Source: Bartonella alsatica
GTDB taxonomy: Bacteria; Pseudomonadota; Alphaproteobacteria; Rhizobiales; Rhizobiaceae
Direction of reading: 5' to 3'
NCBI RefSeq assembly: GCF_013388295.1
Contig: NZ_CP058235.1
Coordinates: 1,094,001-1,158,000 of the forward strand
DNA length: 64,000 bases
A model generated the notes under the pieces. That model did not search any database. It was not told the DNA's origin and saw only the letters and a program-made list of their open reading frames with translations. How positions within the stretch are numbered: the stretch's first letter is position 1; each line of letters opens with the position of its first letter. The translations under genes were made by a program, and so were the position numbers. Below, piece by piece: positions 1 through 9,401 of this stretch.

Positions 1-861
1 ATGCTTTGGTGTATGGGGATGATCTTTACGTTTGTTGGTGGTGGATTAACGGGCGTTTTGTTATCTATCGTGCCTGCTGATTGGCAATTTCATAATTCGC
101 TATTTTTGGTGGCTCATTTCCATCACACGATTATTGGAGGTGTCGTTTTTGCTTATTTAGCTGGGATTGCTTTTTGGTTTCCAAAAGTTTTCGGTTATAA
201 ACCGAACCGAATGCTAGGTATTGCATCTTTTTGGTGTTGGTTTATTGGTTTTTACCTTGCCTTTTTTCCAGTCTATGCACTTGGTTTAATGGGCGCGACA
301 CGTCGTCTTCAACATTACATGGAACCTAGTTGGCAGCCAATGTTTATGATTGCGGCCCTGGGCGCCTTTATTATATTGCTTGGTATCCTTTGTTTTGTAC
401 TGCAAGTTGTTTTGGCAATTTGGTACGGTATTAAGCATAAGGGGCGCTTGCCAGTAACGTTAAATGATTCTTGGGGTGATGCACGTACACTTGAATGGTT
501 TACTTCTTCACCGCCCCCTTCTTACAATTTCGCAATTATTCCAGAGGTGCAAGCTGATGATGCTTATTGGAATATGAAGAAGAATGGTTATCAGCGTCCA
601 ACAAGTGGATTTTCAAAAATTCATATGCCGTCAAATACGTCAGCCGGAATTATTGCAGGGTTCTTTTCGTTAGTTGTCGGTTTTGCACTTGTTTGGCATA
701 TTTGGTGGCTCGTTGCGATTGGAATGATTAGCTTTGTTGCAACAATCGTGCATCATTCGTTAACAGGTGACCACCATGGTTATTATATTCCAGCTGAGGA
801 AGTGCAAAAAACAGAAGATGCTTTTACAGCTGTTCTTAAAGAACAAGGAGTAACAGTATGA
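1..861 (+). CDS. cyoB: Cytochrome bo3 ubiquinol oxidase subunit I, 3' part
   Basis: C-terminal 286 residues of the catalytic haem-copper subunit, which oxidises ubiquinol, reduces O2 and pumps protons in the inner membrane. The family is normally about 660 aa, so the gene is cut by the window edge and the ATG at base 1 is an internal Met. The segment HNSLFLVAHFHHTIIGG holds the His-x-His pair (residues 39 and 41) that ligates the high-spin and low-spin haems in this family; hydrophobic helices follow, then the soluble tail typical of CyoB. Its TGA overlaps the cyoC start (ATGA), so the genes are translationally coupled in a cyoABCD operon. Identification is secure. Confidence 0.95.
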   Translation: MLWCMGMIFTFVGGGLTGVLLSIVPADWQFHNSLFLVAHFHHTIIGGVVFAYLAGIAFWFPKVFGYKPNRMLGIASFWCWFIGFYLAFFPVYALGLMGATRRLQHYMEPSWQPMFMIAALGAFIILLGILCFVLQVVLAIWYGIKHKGRLPVTLNDSWGDARTLEWFTSSPPPSYNFAIIPEVQADDAYWNMKKNGYQRPTSGFSKIHMPSNTSAGIIAGFFSLVVGFALVWHIWWLVAIGMISFVATIVHHSLTGDHHGYYIPAEEVQKTEDAFTAVLKEQGVTV

Positions 862-1523
862 GTACAATGGCAATGAGTAATGCTCAAACTGATGAGCATC
901 ATCACGACAATAGCTCGGTAATGACATTTGGTTTTTGGATCTATATTCTTTCAGATCTGATCCTGTTTTCGACACTTTTTTCAAGTTTTGCTGTCTTTTC
1001 TGCTTCTTATGGTGGAGGAAAAGCGGGTAGTGAATTTATTGATTTAAATTTTGTCTTGATTGAAACTGCTATTTTATTATTTTCATCGATTACTTATGGA
1101 TTTGTGATGGTACAAGCGCATAAAGGTAATCTCCGTGGTGTGCATTTATGGATAGCTATTACCTTTGTACTTGGATGCTGCTTTGTTGGAATGGAAATTT
1201 ACGAATTTCATAAACTTTTGAATGAGGTATTTTATTACGATCCTGGTGCTTATGCTGGTATTGATCCTGCAACAGGTTTACAGCTTTTTGGGCGAGAGAT
1301 TTTATCCGCATATTGGTCAGCATTTTTTGTTTTGGTTGGTACTCATGGTCTTCATGTAAGTGTTGGTCTTTTTTGGATGATCGTAATGTTTTTTCATCTT
1401 CGTCGTTGTGGTTTGGATCAGGATAATAAAACACGTTTGGCATGCCTTTCCATTTTCTGGCATTTACTTGATATTGTGTGGGTTGGTGTTTTCACCATGG
1501 TTTATCTATTAGGAGCATTGTAA
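858..1523 (+). CDS. cyoC: Cytochrome bo3 ubiquinol oxidase subunit III
   Basis: 221-aa integral membrane protein of the haem-copper oxidase subunit III family, with five predicted helices starting at about residue 25 (FWIYILSDLILF). It has no redox centre and stabilises subunit I. The family signature SAFFVLVGTHGLHVSVGL is present, and the C-terminal helix HLLDIVWVGVFTMVYLLG is typical. The start overlaps the cyoB stop by 4 nt and the TAA overlaps the cyoD ATG (TAATG), so expression is coupled. Length matches the family. Confidence 0.96.
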   Translation: MSTMAMSNAQTDEHHHDNSSVMTFGFWIYILSDLILFSTLFSSFAVFSASYGGGKAGSEFIDLNFVLIETAILLFSSITYGFVMVQAHKGNLRGVHLWIAITFVLGCCFVGMEIYEFHKLLNEVFYYDPGAYAGIDPATGLQLFGREILSAYWSAFFVLVGTHGLHVSVGLFWMIVMFFHLRRCGLDQDNKTRLACLSIFWHLLDIVWVGVFTMVYLLGAL

Positions 1524-1897
1524 TGAACATGCATAACGAAACACATGGTCCCAATACTGGTTCCTACTTAATTGGCTTTATTCTAGCTATATTTTTCACT
1601 TTAGGTTCTTTTATTCCTGTGATGTATGGAATGATGGAGAGCTGGGCAATCAGCACAAAAGTTGCCTATCTTATTGGGATGGCAGTTATTCAGATTATAG
1701 TGCAGATAGTTTTCTTTTTGCATTTAAATTCTGGTCCTGATGCCAAGTGGAATTTAAGCGCTTTATGGTTTGCAGCCATCTGCGTTTTTATTATTATTGG
1801 AGGTACTTGGTGGGCTATTTCACATTTGAATTATAATATGATGGGAGGTTCAGGACGTGTTGTTGAGCCAGAAATGTCAGGTAAAAAGAGTCTTTAG
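1523..1897 (+). CDS. cyoD: Cytochrome bo3 ubiquinol oxidase subunit IV
   Basis: Small subunit of the bo3 oxidase with three transmembrane helices (YLIGFILAIFFTLGSFIPV, a middle helix with the IQIIVQIVFFLHLN signature, and FAAICVFIIIGGTWWA). It assists assembly of the CuB site in subunit I. The reading frame is open from 1478, but the ATG at 1523 is chosen because it overlaps the cyoC stop as TAATG and gives 124 aa, close to the usual size. It is the last intact gene of the operon; a surf1-like gene, often next in relatives, is not seen. Confidence 0.93.
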   Translation: MNMHNETHGPNTGSYLIGFILAIFFTLGSFIPVMYGMMESWAISTKVAYLIGMAVIQIIVQIVFFLHLNSGPDAKWNLSALWFAAICVFIIIGGTWWAISHLNYNMMGGSGRVVEPEMSGKKSL

Positions 1898-1913
1898 GGG
1901 TTAGGGCTATTAG

Positions 1914-2243
1914 ATGTACGAAAGCTACAAAAACATACCTAAGGAGAAAATTTCAACTATCGAAATGCCTTTAAAAAAAATGTTAGACTCTGAAATCTCT
2001 TTAAGACAAATGCCGGCTGTGCAGATTCCGGTAAAGTGATTGTTGTGCATGGAAATTCCTGTGCAAAAATTACCAGATACGAAAGTTTTCGTAAGAAGAT
2101 GCTCGCATAGAAATGTTTGTGGAATAGCCATTCGGGATTTTGTTATAACGATTTTGGGTCTGGTTTTATTTTTAAGAAGAGAATCAAGATATGTTTTAGC
2201 GAAATATTGTTTTTGTTTGAGACAAACGGTCATTTATATATAA
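1914..2243 (+). pseudogene. Broken small ORF with 10-residue periodic repeat
   Basis: The frame from ATG 1914 is open for 109 codons except for one in-frame TGA at 2037..2039. From about 1962 the DNA shows an approximate 30-nt period, translating to related decapeptides such as EMPLKKMLDS, EISLRQMPAV, QIPVK(stop)LLCM and EIPVQKLPDT. The rest is hydrophobic (DFVITILGLVLFL) then basic. It starts 17 bp after cyoD, so it could once have been co-transcribed. No family is recognised. It may be a decayed repeat protein or a degenerate minisatellite read by chance. Confidence 0.35.
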
Positions 2244-2443
2244 CGTAGAAGCAATGATATTTATACAATTCAGTATATATAATGTGAGGATCTTTAAAGG
2301 ATCATTCATGTTATATCGGAATAAAGTGGTGAACAGGGTAGCGTTTCAGATTTAGTGAATTTATAAAAGTATTATACTTGAAAGTATTTGCTACAATAGC
2401 ATACAATTAAAACCAAAGATTTGAGAAATCATCAGGATACTTA

Positions 2444-3466
2444 ATGAATGCCGTTTCAATAACAGTTATTGGTGCTGGCTCTTATGGTTCTGCATTAGCT
2501 ATTGCGCTTGCACGTAACGGACATCGTGTTTTACTTTGGGGATATGATCCTGAACATATCAGAAAATTGCAAGAATATCGTTGCAATCAGGCATTTCTAC
2601 CCGATATTCGATTTCCTGATAATTTATTGCCTGAAACTTCTCTTGAGATCGCAGTAAAAACGAGCCACAATATATTAATTGCTGTTCCAAGCCATGTATT
2701 TCATCAGGTATTGTATAATATCCAACCCTATTTAGATCAATATTCACGCATTATTTGGGCAACGAAGGGCTTAGAACCTGGTTCAGGGCGCCTTTTACAA
2801 GAAGTTGCACGCGAGATTCTAGGAGATAAAATTCCTTTAGCTGTCTTTTCTGGACCAACTTTTGCTAAAGAACTTGCTATTGGCTTACCAACTGCAATTA
2901 CGGTAGCAGCTTCTGAAGCTGAATTTGCTGAAGAACTACAGAAACTTTTCCATTGTGACAAAAACTTTAGAGTTTATAAAAATCCAGATATGATCGGTGT
3001 TCAATTAGGTGGAGCAGTCAAGAATGTCATCGCTATTGGAGCAGGGATATCAGATGGTATGGGATTTGGAGCGAATGCTCGAATAGCTCTCATCACACGA
3101 GGATTAGCTGAGATCAGTCGTTTAGGTATTACTATGGGCGCTAAGCTTTCCACATTTATGGGAATGACAGGTTTAGGTGACTTAGTTTTAACATGTACTG
3201 ATAACCAATCGCGTAATCGCCGTTTTGGAATGCTTCTTGGCCAAGGAATAGGTATAAAAGAAGCGAAAAAACAAATTGGTCAAATTATTGAAGGCTACTC
3301 AAATACTAAAGAAGTACGCATGTTAGCACAACATATCGGGGTAGAAATGCCAATTACAGAGCAAATTTATCATGTTCTCTACTGTGGTAAAAGTGTATTT
3401 GAAGCGGCCAATACACTACTAAGTCGTTCACTTAAAGACGAAATGCATGATACTATGCACTTTTAA
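2444..3466 (+). CDS. gpsA: Glycerol-3-phosphate dehydrogenase [NAD(P)+]
   Basis: 340-aa cytoplasmic enzyme that reduces dihydroxyacetone phosphate to sn-glycerol 3-phosphate, the backbone for phospholipids. The N-terminal Rossmann motif [10 protein letters not shown] (about residues 10-19) binds NAD(P)[10 protein letters not shown] and the [13 protein letters not shown] segment, which contains the catalytic Lys, are diagnostic, as is [13 protein letters not shown] further on. Length is normal. It stands alone, with about 550 bp of mostly non-coding DNA upstream. Confidence 0.97.
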   Translation: MNAVSITVIGAGSYGSALAIALARNGHRVLLWGYDPEHIRKLQEYRCNQAFLPDIRFPDNLLPETSLEIAVKTSHNILIAVPSHVFHQVLYNIQPYLDQYSRIIWATKGLEPGSGRLLQEVAREILGDKIPLAVFSGPTFAKELAIGLPTAITVAASEAEFAEELQKLFHCDKNFRVYKNPDMIGVQLGGAVKNVIAIGAGISDGMGFGANARIALITRGLAEISRLGITMGAKLSTFMGMTGLGDLVLTCTDNQSRNRRFGMLLGQGIGIKEAKKQIGQIIEGYSNTKEVRMLAQHIGVEMPITEQIYHVLYCGKSVFEAANTLLSRSLKDEMHDTMHF

Positions 3467-3755
3467 ATTATTTCAAATACATGAAAAATAGTAATACGAC
3501 AAAAATTAAAACAGATTGCATTAATCCTTAAAGAAAAAGAGGGAGCATACTTTAGAAAACTATAAGCTTATATAAGCGAGTTCTTATGCACTATAACTTA
3601 AGCATATAAAAATTTTACTTATTATCTCAGTCATGTCTTTAAAAATAGGCTATTTCTTGCAATTATACGCATCATTTACGTTAGAGAAAACGCTTAATAT
3701 ACTTTATAAAATAGTATACGAATACTCCTTGTACCATTTTAATTACTATGGATAG

Positions 3756-4574
3756 TCATTCTCCTTGAGTATCATCACTTTTTTTTAATTCTTCAAGTGT
3801 TGGCATAGACATAATATTATAACCTGAATCAACATAATGAATTTCACCAGTAACACCTGATGATAAATCAGAAAGTAAGTAAAGAGCGGATTTTCCGATT
3901 TCATTAATGTTTACTGTGCGGCGTAGCGGTGCATTCCGGCGTTGATATGAAAAGATTGCCCGCGCTGAGGCAATACCATTTCCAGCTAAGGTTCTAACAG
4001 GACCAGCTGAAATTGCATTAACGCGAATATTTTGAGGGCCAAAATCTGCTGCTAAATAGCGTACCATAGCTTCTAGAGCAGCTTTAGCTACTCCCATGAT
4101 ATTGTAATTAGGCACAACTTGTTGTGAGGCCCCATAGGTAAGTGTTAAAAGTGCACCTCCACGGGGCATAAGCTTGCCAGCACGTTGTGCAATTTCAGTA
4201 AAGGAATAAGCTGAAATAACCATTGTGCGTTTAAAATTTTCGCGTGTAGTTACATCAACATAACGCCCTTTTAGTTGATTCTTATCTGAAAAACCAATGG
4301 CATGAACAACAAAATCAATCGTTTTCCATTCTTTCTCAAGATGTTCAAAAACACGATCAATATTTTCAATTTTCTCAACATCGCATTCAAGTAACAATTT
4401 GCAACCAAGCTGTTCTGCTAAAGGTTGAACTCGTTTTCCGAAAGCATCTCCTTGATAAGTAAATGCTAATTCAGCTCCAGCCTCTGCTAGTTGACATGCG
4501 ATGCCCCAAGCAATTGAATGATCATTTGCAACCCCCATAATAAGGCCACGTTTGCCCTCCATCAAACCTTTCAT
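3756..4574 (-). CDS. fabI: Enoyl-[acyl-carrier-protein] reductase (NADH)
   Basis: 272-aa short-chain dehydrogenase-like enzyme catalysing the last reduction of each fatty-acid elongation round. The FabI-type cofactor motif GVANDHSIAWGIA occupies about residues 14-26. The catalytic Tyr-x6-Lys is Y157-NIMGVA-K164, with a further conserved Tyr147, matching FabI rather than other SDRs. It is third in a minus-strand fabA-fabB-fabI operon, starting 52 bp after fabB ends, an arrangement conserved in Rhizobiales. It is the presumed target of triclosan-type inhibitors. Confidence 0.97.
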   Translation of the reverse strand: MKGLMEGKRGLIMGVANDHSIAWGIACQLAEAGAELAFTYQGDAFGKRVQPLAEQLGCKLLLECDVEKIENIDRVFEHLEKEWKTIDFVVHAIGFSDKNQLKGRYVDVTTRENFKRTMVISAYSFTEIAQRAGKLMPRGGALLTLTYGASQQVVPNYNIMGVAKAALEAMVRYLAADFGPQNIRVNAISAGPVRTLAGNGIASARAIFSYQRRNAPLRRTVNINEIGKSALYLLSDLSSGVTGEIHYVDSGYNIMSMPTLEELKKSDDTQGE

Positions 4575-4626
4575 ATGTAATCTCCGTATGATCGTGCTTT
4601 TTTCAACGAGCTAAAAGAACTCCTGT

Positions 4627-5847
4627 TCATGCATAGCGTTGGAAAATGAGCGTTGCATTGGTACCGCCAAAGCCAAATGTATTTGACAATACAGTATTAA
4701 GTTGTTGATGATCACGACGCGTACGAACAATAGGCATATCTGCAAAAGCTGGATCAAGCTCTTCAATGTGAGCGCTCTCGCAAATAAAATTATGATTCAT
4801 CATTAACAGTGTATAAATTGCCTCGTGAACACCTGCAGCTCCCAATGAATGACCTGTTAGAGACTTTGTGGCAGAAATTGGAGGACATTGATCACCTGCT
4901 CCAAAAATACGGCGGATCGCTTCTATTTCAGGAGGATCACCAACGGGTGTTGCTGTTGCATGAGGATTGATATAATCAATTTTATTACTTACGGTTGCAA
5001 GCGCCATGCGCATGCACCGTTCTGCTCCTTCGCCAGATGGAGCAACCATGTCGTGCCCATCAGATGTAGCACCATAACCAACAATTTCTCCGTAGATTTT
5101 TGCACCACGTGCTTTGGCAAGTTCTAGTTCTTCAAGAACTAAAACGCCAGCTCCACCAGCAATAACAAATCCATCACGATTAGCATCATAAGCACGTGAA
5201 GCTTTTGCAGGCACATCATTATATTTACTGGACATAGCGCCCATAGCATCAAATAAAACAGATAACGTCCAATCCAAATCCTCGCAGCCACCAGCAAAAA
5301 TGCGATCTTGCTTGCCATATTGTATTAATTCATACGCATTTCCAATACAATGATTAGAGGTAGCACAGGCCGAAGAGATCGAATAGTTTACTCCTTTAAT
5401 TTTAAAAAAAGTTGCGAGCGTTGCAGATGCTGTAGAACTCATTGCTTTAGGTACAACAAAAGGACCAACACGCTTTGGACCTTTTTGGCGTGTAATGTCA
5501 GCAGCCTCAACAATTGACAGAGTTGAAGCACCTCCAGAGCCCATAATAATACCTGTGTGTTTATTTGATACTTCATGAGGTTCTAAACCCGCATCAACAA
5601 TTGCCTGGTCCATAGCGATATGATTCCAGGCTGTTCCACGACCGTGAAAACGCAGAGCACGTCGATCAATTAATTCTTCTATATTAATATCAGGCTTACC
5701 GTAAACTCTGCTACGGAAGCCTAATTTGGCATACTGAGGTGCGTAAGAAATCCCGGATTTTGCTTCACGTAAACTGGTTAAAACGGCTTCAGGGTTATTT
5801 CCAATAGCGGAAACGATTCCCATTCCAGTTACAACGACTCGACGCAT
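4627..5847 (-). CDS. fabB: 3-oxoacyl-[acyl-carrier-protein] synthase I
   Basis: 406-aa thiolase-fold condensing enzyme that elongates acyl-ACP and is needed for the unsaturated branch opened by FabA. The active-site Cys161 lies in [12 protein letters not shown], and the two catalytic His are H296 ([12 protein letters not shown]) and H333 ([13 protein letters not shown]), with conserved Lys328. The NPHAT form instead of the enterobacterial SHGTS is a small variation around the first His. Pairing with fabA immediately upstream supports FabB rather than FabF. Length is typical. Confidence 0.96.
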   Translation of the reverse strand: MRRVVVTGMGIVSAIGNNPEAVLTSLREAKSGISYAPQYAKLGFRSRVYGKPDINIEELIDRRALRFHGRGTAWNHIAMDQAIVDAGLEPHEVSNKHTGIIMGSGGASTLSIVEAADITRQKGPKRVGPFVVPKAMSSTASATLATFFKIKGVNYSISSACATSNHCIGNAYELIQYGKQDRIFAGGCEDLDWTLSVLFDAMGAMSSKYNDVPAKASRAYDANRDGFVIAGGAGVLVLEELELAKARGAKIYGEIVGYGATSDGHDMVAPSGEGAERCMRMALATVSNKIDYINPHATATPVGDPPEIEAIRRIFGAGDQCPPISATKSLTGHSLGAAGVHEAIYTLLMMNHNFICESAHIEELDPAFADMPIVRTRRDHQQLNTVLSNTFGFGGTNATLIFQRYA

Positions 5848-5905
5848 CCATACCTCCTTGTTTTATACAGAATAACAAAATATCATCTTGTGATGGAAAT
5901 AATTT

Positions 5906-6415
5906 TTAGTCGTCTTTAAATAAAGCAACGCGTAAATCATTAGCTTTATAGATGGTTTCTCCATCTGCTTTCACCCATCCATCGGCTATTCCTAATACCA
6001 AATTTCCACGCCGAATACGCTTAAAATCTATTCCATATTCGAGAAGTTTGGTTTTTGGAGTTACCATACCTGATAATTTTACTTCACCCGTTGATATAGC
6101 TCTTCCTTTTCCTGGTTCACCTAGCCATCCAAGAAAAAAACCTGTTAATTGCCACATGCCGTCCAGACCGAGACACCCTGGCATAACAGGATCGCCTATA
6201 AAGTGACAATCAAAGAACCATAGATCTGAAGTAATGTCGAATTCGGCGCGAACCATTCCTTTATTGTATTCACCGCCAGTTTCATTGATTTTTGTGATTC
6301 GATGAATCATCAACATAGGTGGTGCTGGTAATTGCGCATTACCTTTACCAAACATTTCGCCGCGAGCGCAACTTAGAAGCTCTTCATAAGTGTAGTGAGA
6401 CTTTTGTTCAGTCAT
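5906..6415 (-). CDS. fabA: 3-hydroxydecanoyl-ACP dehydratase/isomerase
   Basis: 169-aa hot-dog-fold enzyme that dehydrates 3-hydroxydecanoyl-ACP and isomerises the trans-2 to cis-3 product, starting unsaturated fatty-acid synthesis. Active-site His71 lies in [14 protein letters not shown] and Asp85 in [10 protein letters not shown]; both match the family dyad. It is first in the fabA-fabB-fabI operon and divergent from irr across about 230 bp. Length matches FabA, distinguishing it from the shorter FabZ. Confidence 0.97.
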   Translation of the reverse strand: MTEQKSHYTYEELLSCARGEMFGKGNAQLPAPPMLMIHRITKINETGGEYNKGMVRAEFDITSDLWFFDCHFIGDPVMPGCLGLDGMWQLTGFFLGWLGEPGKGRAISTGEVKLSGMVTPKTKLLEYGIDFKRIRRGNLVLGIADGWVKADGETIYKANDLRVALFKDD

Positions 6416-6476
6416 TATTACTCCATTTATTTGCGTATATTTTTATTTTGCGCTTTCTCCCCCTCCCAAATATACT

Positions 6477-6493
6477 TTTAGAGCAAATTTAAA
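6477..6493. promoter_or_regulatory. Possible Irr-type iron control element between fabA and irr
   Basis: The 17-bp TTTAGAGCAAATTTAAA is an imperfect inverted repeat resembling the Irr-binding ICE pattern (TTTAGAA-N3-TTCTAAA, recalled from rhizobial work), with three mismatches at the inner positions. It lies 62 bp before the fabA start and about 160 bp before irr. In AT-rich DNA a match of this quality can occur by chance. Confidence 0.25.
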
Positions 6494-6654
6494 GGAGAGG
6501 GAAATGATTTTATATCATTTTTAATGACAAAAGCCCTTTTTTATGTATTCTGGTAAGGTGGGTTATTTAAAATGAAATAAGGAATTATAACATACTATCC
6601 CCATTTTTTTGTATTTTAACTTTATTATAACAAAAATGTATTGTGATTTATAAT

Positions 6655-7194
6655 ATGGCATTGAGCGCGAACAATTTAGATTTTGGTGAAGAGGAGCAAT
6701 CTACAAAAGATTGTGGAAAGGAGATGGGTTATTATTCCATATCTGTGTTAGAAAAGCATTTGCGTCAAAATGGTTTGAGACCAACACGTCAGCGGCTAGA
6801 ACTTGCCAATATGATTTTTTCTAAAGGTAACCGTCACATTGCTGCGGAAGAACTTTATGAAGAGGCAATTAAGTTGGGTGTGCCTGTATCCTTAGCAACT
6901 GTTTACAATACGCTTCATCAGTTTACAGAAGCGGGGTTGTTACGGATTATTGCTGTAGAAGGTTCAAAAACTTGGTTTGATACCAATACGTCTGATCACT
7001 ATCATTTTTATATAGAAGGCGAAAATCGTATTCTTGATATTCCTTGTAATTTGGAAGAAGCTCCTATTATTGCGAATTTGCCTCAACCACCAGAGGGGAT
7101 GGAAATTTCGCATGTTGATTTGATAGTTCGGTTAAAACCCATAAATTCACCAGATTATAAGATTTCAGAGAATTCAATAAGGAATAAAGATTAA
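6655..7194 (+). CDS. irr: Fur-family iron/haem-responsive regulator Irr
   Basis: About 179-aa winged-helix regulator of the Fur superfamily that controls iron and haem genes in Rhizobiales according to haem status. The DNA-binding region is LRPTRQRLELANMIF followed by HIAAEELYEEA and the recognition helix VSLATVYNTLHQF. An H-Y-H motif in SDHYHFYIEG matches the HxH haem-binding motif described in rhizobial Irr; no N-terminal Cys-Pro haem motif is seen. The ATG at 6655 is used, but GTG 6643 or ATG 6724 are possible since no good ribosome-binding site decides. Divergence from fabA is the usual rhizobial context. Confidence 0.9.
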   Translation: MALSANNLDFGEEEQSTKDCGKEMGYYSISVLEKHLRQNGLRPTRQRLELANMIFSKGNRHIAAEELYEEAIKLGVPVSLATVYNTLHQFTEAGLLRIIAVEGSKTWFDTNTSDHYHFYIEGENRILDIPCNLEEAPIIANLPQPPEGMEISHVDLIVRLKPINSPDYKISENSIRNKD

Positions 7195-7218
7195 ATTTGG
7201 ATTGATTTTAGAAGTTCA

Positions 7219-7776
7219 CTAATCGTTTATTTTTTCATCAGGATAGATTCCCCATAACTGAGGTTGTTGAAGCCATCCGCGCGTATTATGAATATTGAGT
7301 TCGCACCAATATCCATTGCATTGCCGAATATTAACAATAACATTAGGCTCTACTTCTGCAACAACTTTTGCATTGTCTGTGGGATTTTTGCGTAGCATAA
7401 GCCTTTTTGTTTTATCTTTTTGCCATGGAATGGTTATAGCGGTTCGCTTTCCTGATAAAAGCGATTGATAAACCCACCCTTCATCGCCTTCTGCATCGCG
7501 AATTTTGCGCCATTGATCGTATTCTTGTATGATTTCAATAGGTAAGCCCTGCTTTTTGTAAGTAAAGATGATAGAATAATTGCTCCCTGGTCCGATGCGT
7601 ACATTAACACGAGTAGGTTTAATCGAAGCAAATCGCGGGAGTGGTAAACCACTTGGTCCTAAATTTTGATTGAATGTTTGTGCGAACAAAAAACGGGGTG
7701 AACTAAATACAAAAACACTTGCCATTAAAATACATGATGCGAGCACTGGAAATCGAAACCAAATAAAATGTTGCAC
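7219..7776 (-). CDS. Secreted bacterial SH3-domain protein
   Basis: 185-aa protein with a basic N-terminus and hydrophobic signal segment (VLASCILMASVFVF, cleavage probably near FAQ-TF at about residue 33). Two SH3-type-3 repeats follow: the first around TRVNVRIGPGSNYSI (about 56-70) through EGDEGWVYQSLLSG, the second around RLMLRKNPTDNAKVV to RGWLQQPQLWG. Such domains are thought to bind peptidoglycan or peptides in the periplasm; the exact role is unknown. It converges on irr with only 24 bp between the stops, leaving little room for a terminator. Confidence 0.85.
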   Translation of the reverse strand: MQHFIWFRFPVLASCILMASVFVFSSPRFLFAQTFNQNLGPSGLPLPRFASIKPTRVNVRIGPGSNYSIIFTYKKQGLPIEIIQEYDQWRKIRDAEGDEGWVYQSLLSGKRTAITIPWQKDKTKRLMLRKNPTDNAKVVAEVEPNVIVNIRQCNGYWCELNIHNTRGWLQQPQLWGIYPDEKIND

Positions 7777-8965
7777 ACTTAAAGCCTTTATTTCTTCGTT
7801 TCTATATATTGGCCATTTAACTAAGATCTGAAAGTTGGATCAAGAACTGATCAAAATTATGGCATATCGCTAGTTAAAGAGATCTAAATAATGAGAAAAT
7901 TGTTATAAGAATCACAGAAGTTAAGATAAAATGAAATTTTTAGTGTTTGCTTTATTTATGAGAACATGTTTTTAAAGCAATATTGAGCTTGCATGCAGTC
8001 GCATGTTTGAGACAAACATTAAGGTGATTGGATATCTTGCAAGTTGTGTCAGCTTTTATATGACAGATAGTAGTAAATAAAGTTGTCTCTATTTATTTTG
8101 TTTTTTCTGAAATGAAGATATAGCTGTGTTCGTATTATGATCAAAAATTGTCAATGATAGATCAATAAAGATTAGTATGTAATTTGAAAAGCAGTTTGAG
8201 AATAGGTGAAACATATAATTCGTGAATCATTCGAATGTAAAAACATTCGCAACATTGAGGATAGGCGAAAATATGAGAAATAATTTATGACTTCACAAGC
8301 ATATAGCGGTTTTCGGTGTCAACGTTTCTTACAAACTTTTCAATTTGGTTATAGGATAATACATCTGATTTATTGGTGATGTTATAGTACGGTAAACAGC
8401 CAGAATAGCTATATGAGAACTGATTAATCCCGAATTTTTATGAAATATCAAAAGTTATAAAATTTCATTGTATTATTTAATCAAGATTAAGAAGAAAAAC
8501 TTCATATCTGATATTTTACCTCTGCGCGTGCAATTACATATTGTGATAGCTAATTTATATTTCACATACTGAGCTGATCCAGGGAATTTGAATAGATGTT
8601 GAATGCTTACTATAAAATCAGAAAACTACCAAGGAATGTATAGGTAAAGAAAAAATGACATTGAGAGACATCAAAAATATCTTACATTCAATATGCATTA
8701 TATATAGAAACAGGTGTATATATAGAAACAGGTGTGCTTGTTAACTTCAAATGATGATTTAACTTGACATAATTAAGAGTCAAATAAAATCCACCAACAT
8801 TATTATAAGAAAAAACCACTACTAGGCTTTAAAAACATACATAACAAACACTAGCGAGTAAACCAAACTAAAAACAACAAAAACACCCACCACCGCGTTA
8901 TACAAATCACTTTATGCTATATTTTTGTTACTGCTAACGTGACTCTATGAGATTCCCAAAATGTA
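7777..8965. other. 1.2-kb stretch without a recognisable gene
   Basis: No frame gives a plausible gene. The stretch is very AT-rich. Local structures are a perfect 7-bp inverted repeat with a 4-nt loop at 8232..8249 (CGAATGT/ACATTCG) and an 18-bp sequence repeated twice in tandem at 8700..8735 (core TATAGAAACAGGTGT). It may hold the promoter of the gene at 7776 and the terminator of rpsU, but neither can be pinned down. Confidence 0.5.
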
Positions 8966-9199
8966 CTATTTTACCACAGAAGCCCGACCGTTACTAACAA
9001 CACCTTCCCTTTGCGCACGTTTACGAGCAAGCTTACGCGTGCGGCGAATAGCTTCAGCTTTCTCACGAGCACGCTTTTCGGATGGCTTTTCATAATAACC
9101 ACGCATTTTCATTTCACGGAAGATACCTTCACGCTGCATCTTTTTTTTCAACGCGCGTAGCGCCTGATCAACATTATTATCACGAACGAGTACTTGCAC
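8966..9199 (-). CDS. rpsU: 30S ribosomal protein S21
   Basis: 77-aa basic protein with the S21 signature [22 protein letters not shown] (split here as residues 11-32) and a long Arg/Lys-rich tail ([16 protein letters not shown]). S21 binds the 30S platform near the anti-Shine-Dalgarno and assists initiation. Length is typical of alphaproteobacteria. It is a single gene, separated from fhs by about 200 bp. Confidence 0.96.
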   Translation of the reverse strand: MQVLVRDNNVDQALRALKKKMQREGIFREMKMRGYYEKPSEKRAREKAEAIRRTRKLARKRAQREGVVSNGRASVVK

Positions 9200-9401
9200 T
9201 ATTTACCCTGCTTTGTTTCAGTATCATCAATAATAGAATAATAGGAAAAATCCAATTACTTTTAAATAGGTGTCTAAAAGACCCACACTATGAGACATAT
9301 ATCACATAAAGGAGATGTTTGTCTATATCGCTTTTTAAAATTTTATTCTTTGTAGCTAGAAGATACTATTCGTAAAAAATGATTAGATGTATGGATAAAG
9401 C

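Noticed and set aside
1925..2233. 102-codon minus-strand frame with GIS/FTGI-like periodicity
   Set aside because: The periodicity is explained by the 30-nt repeat on the plus strand; the start has no ribosome-binding site.
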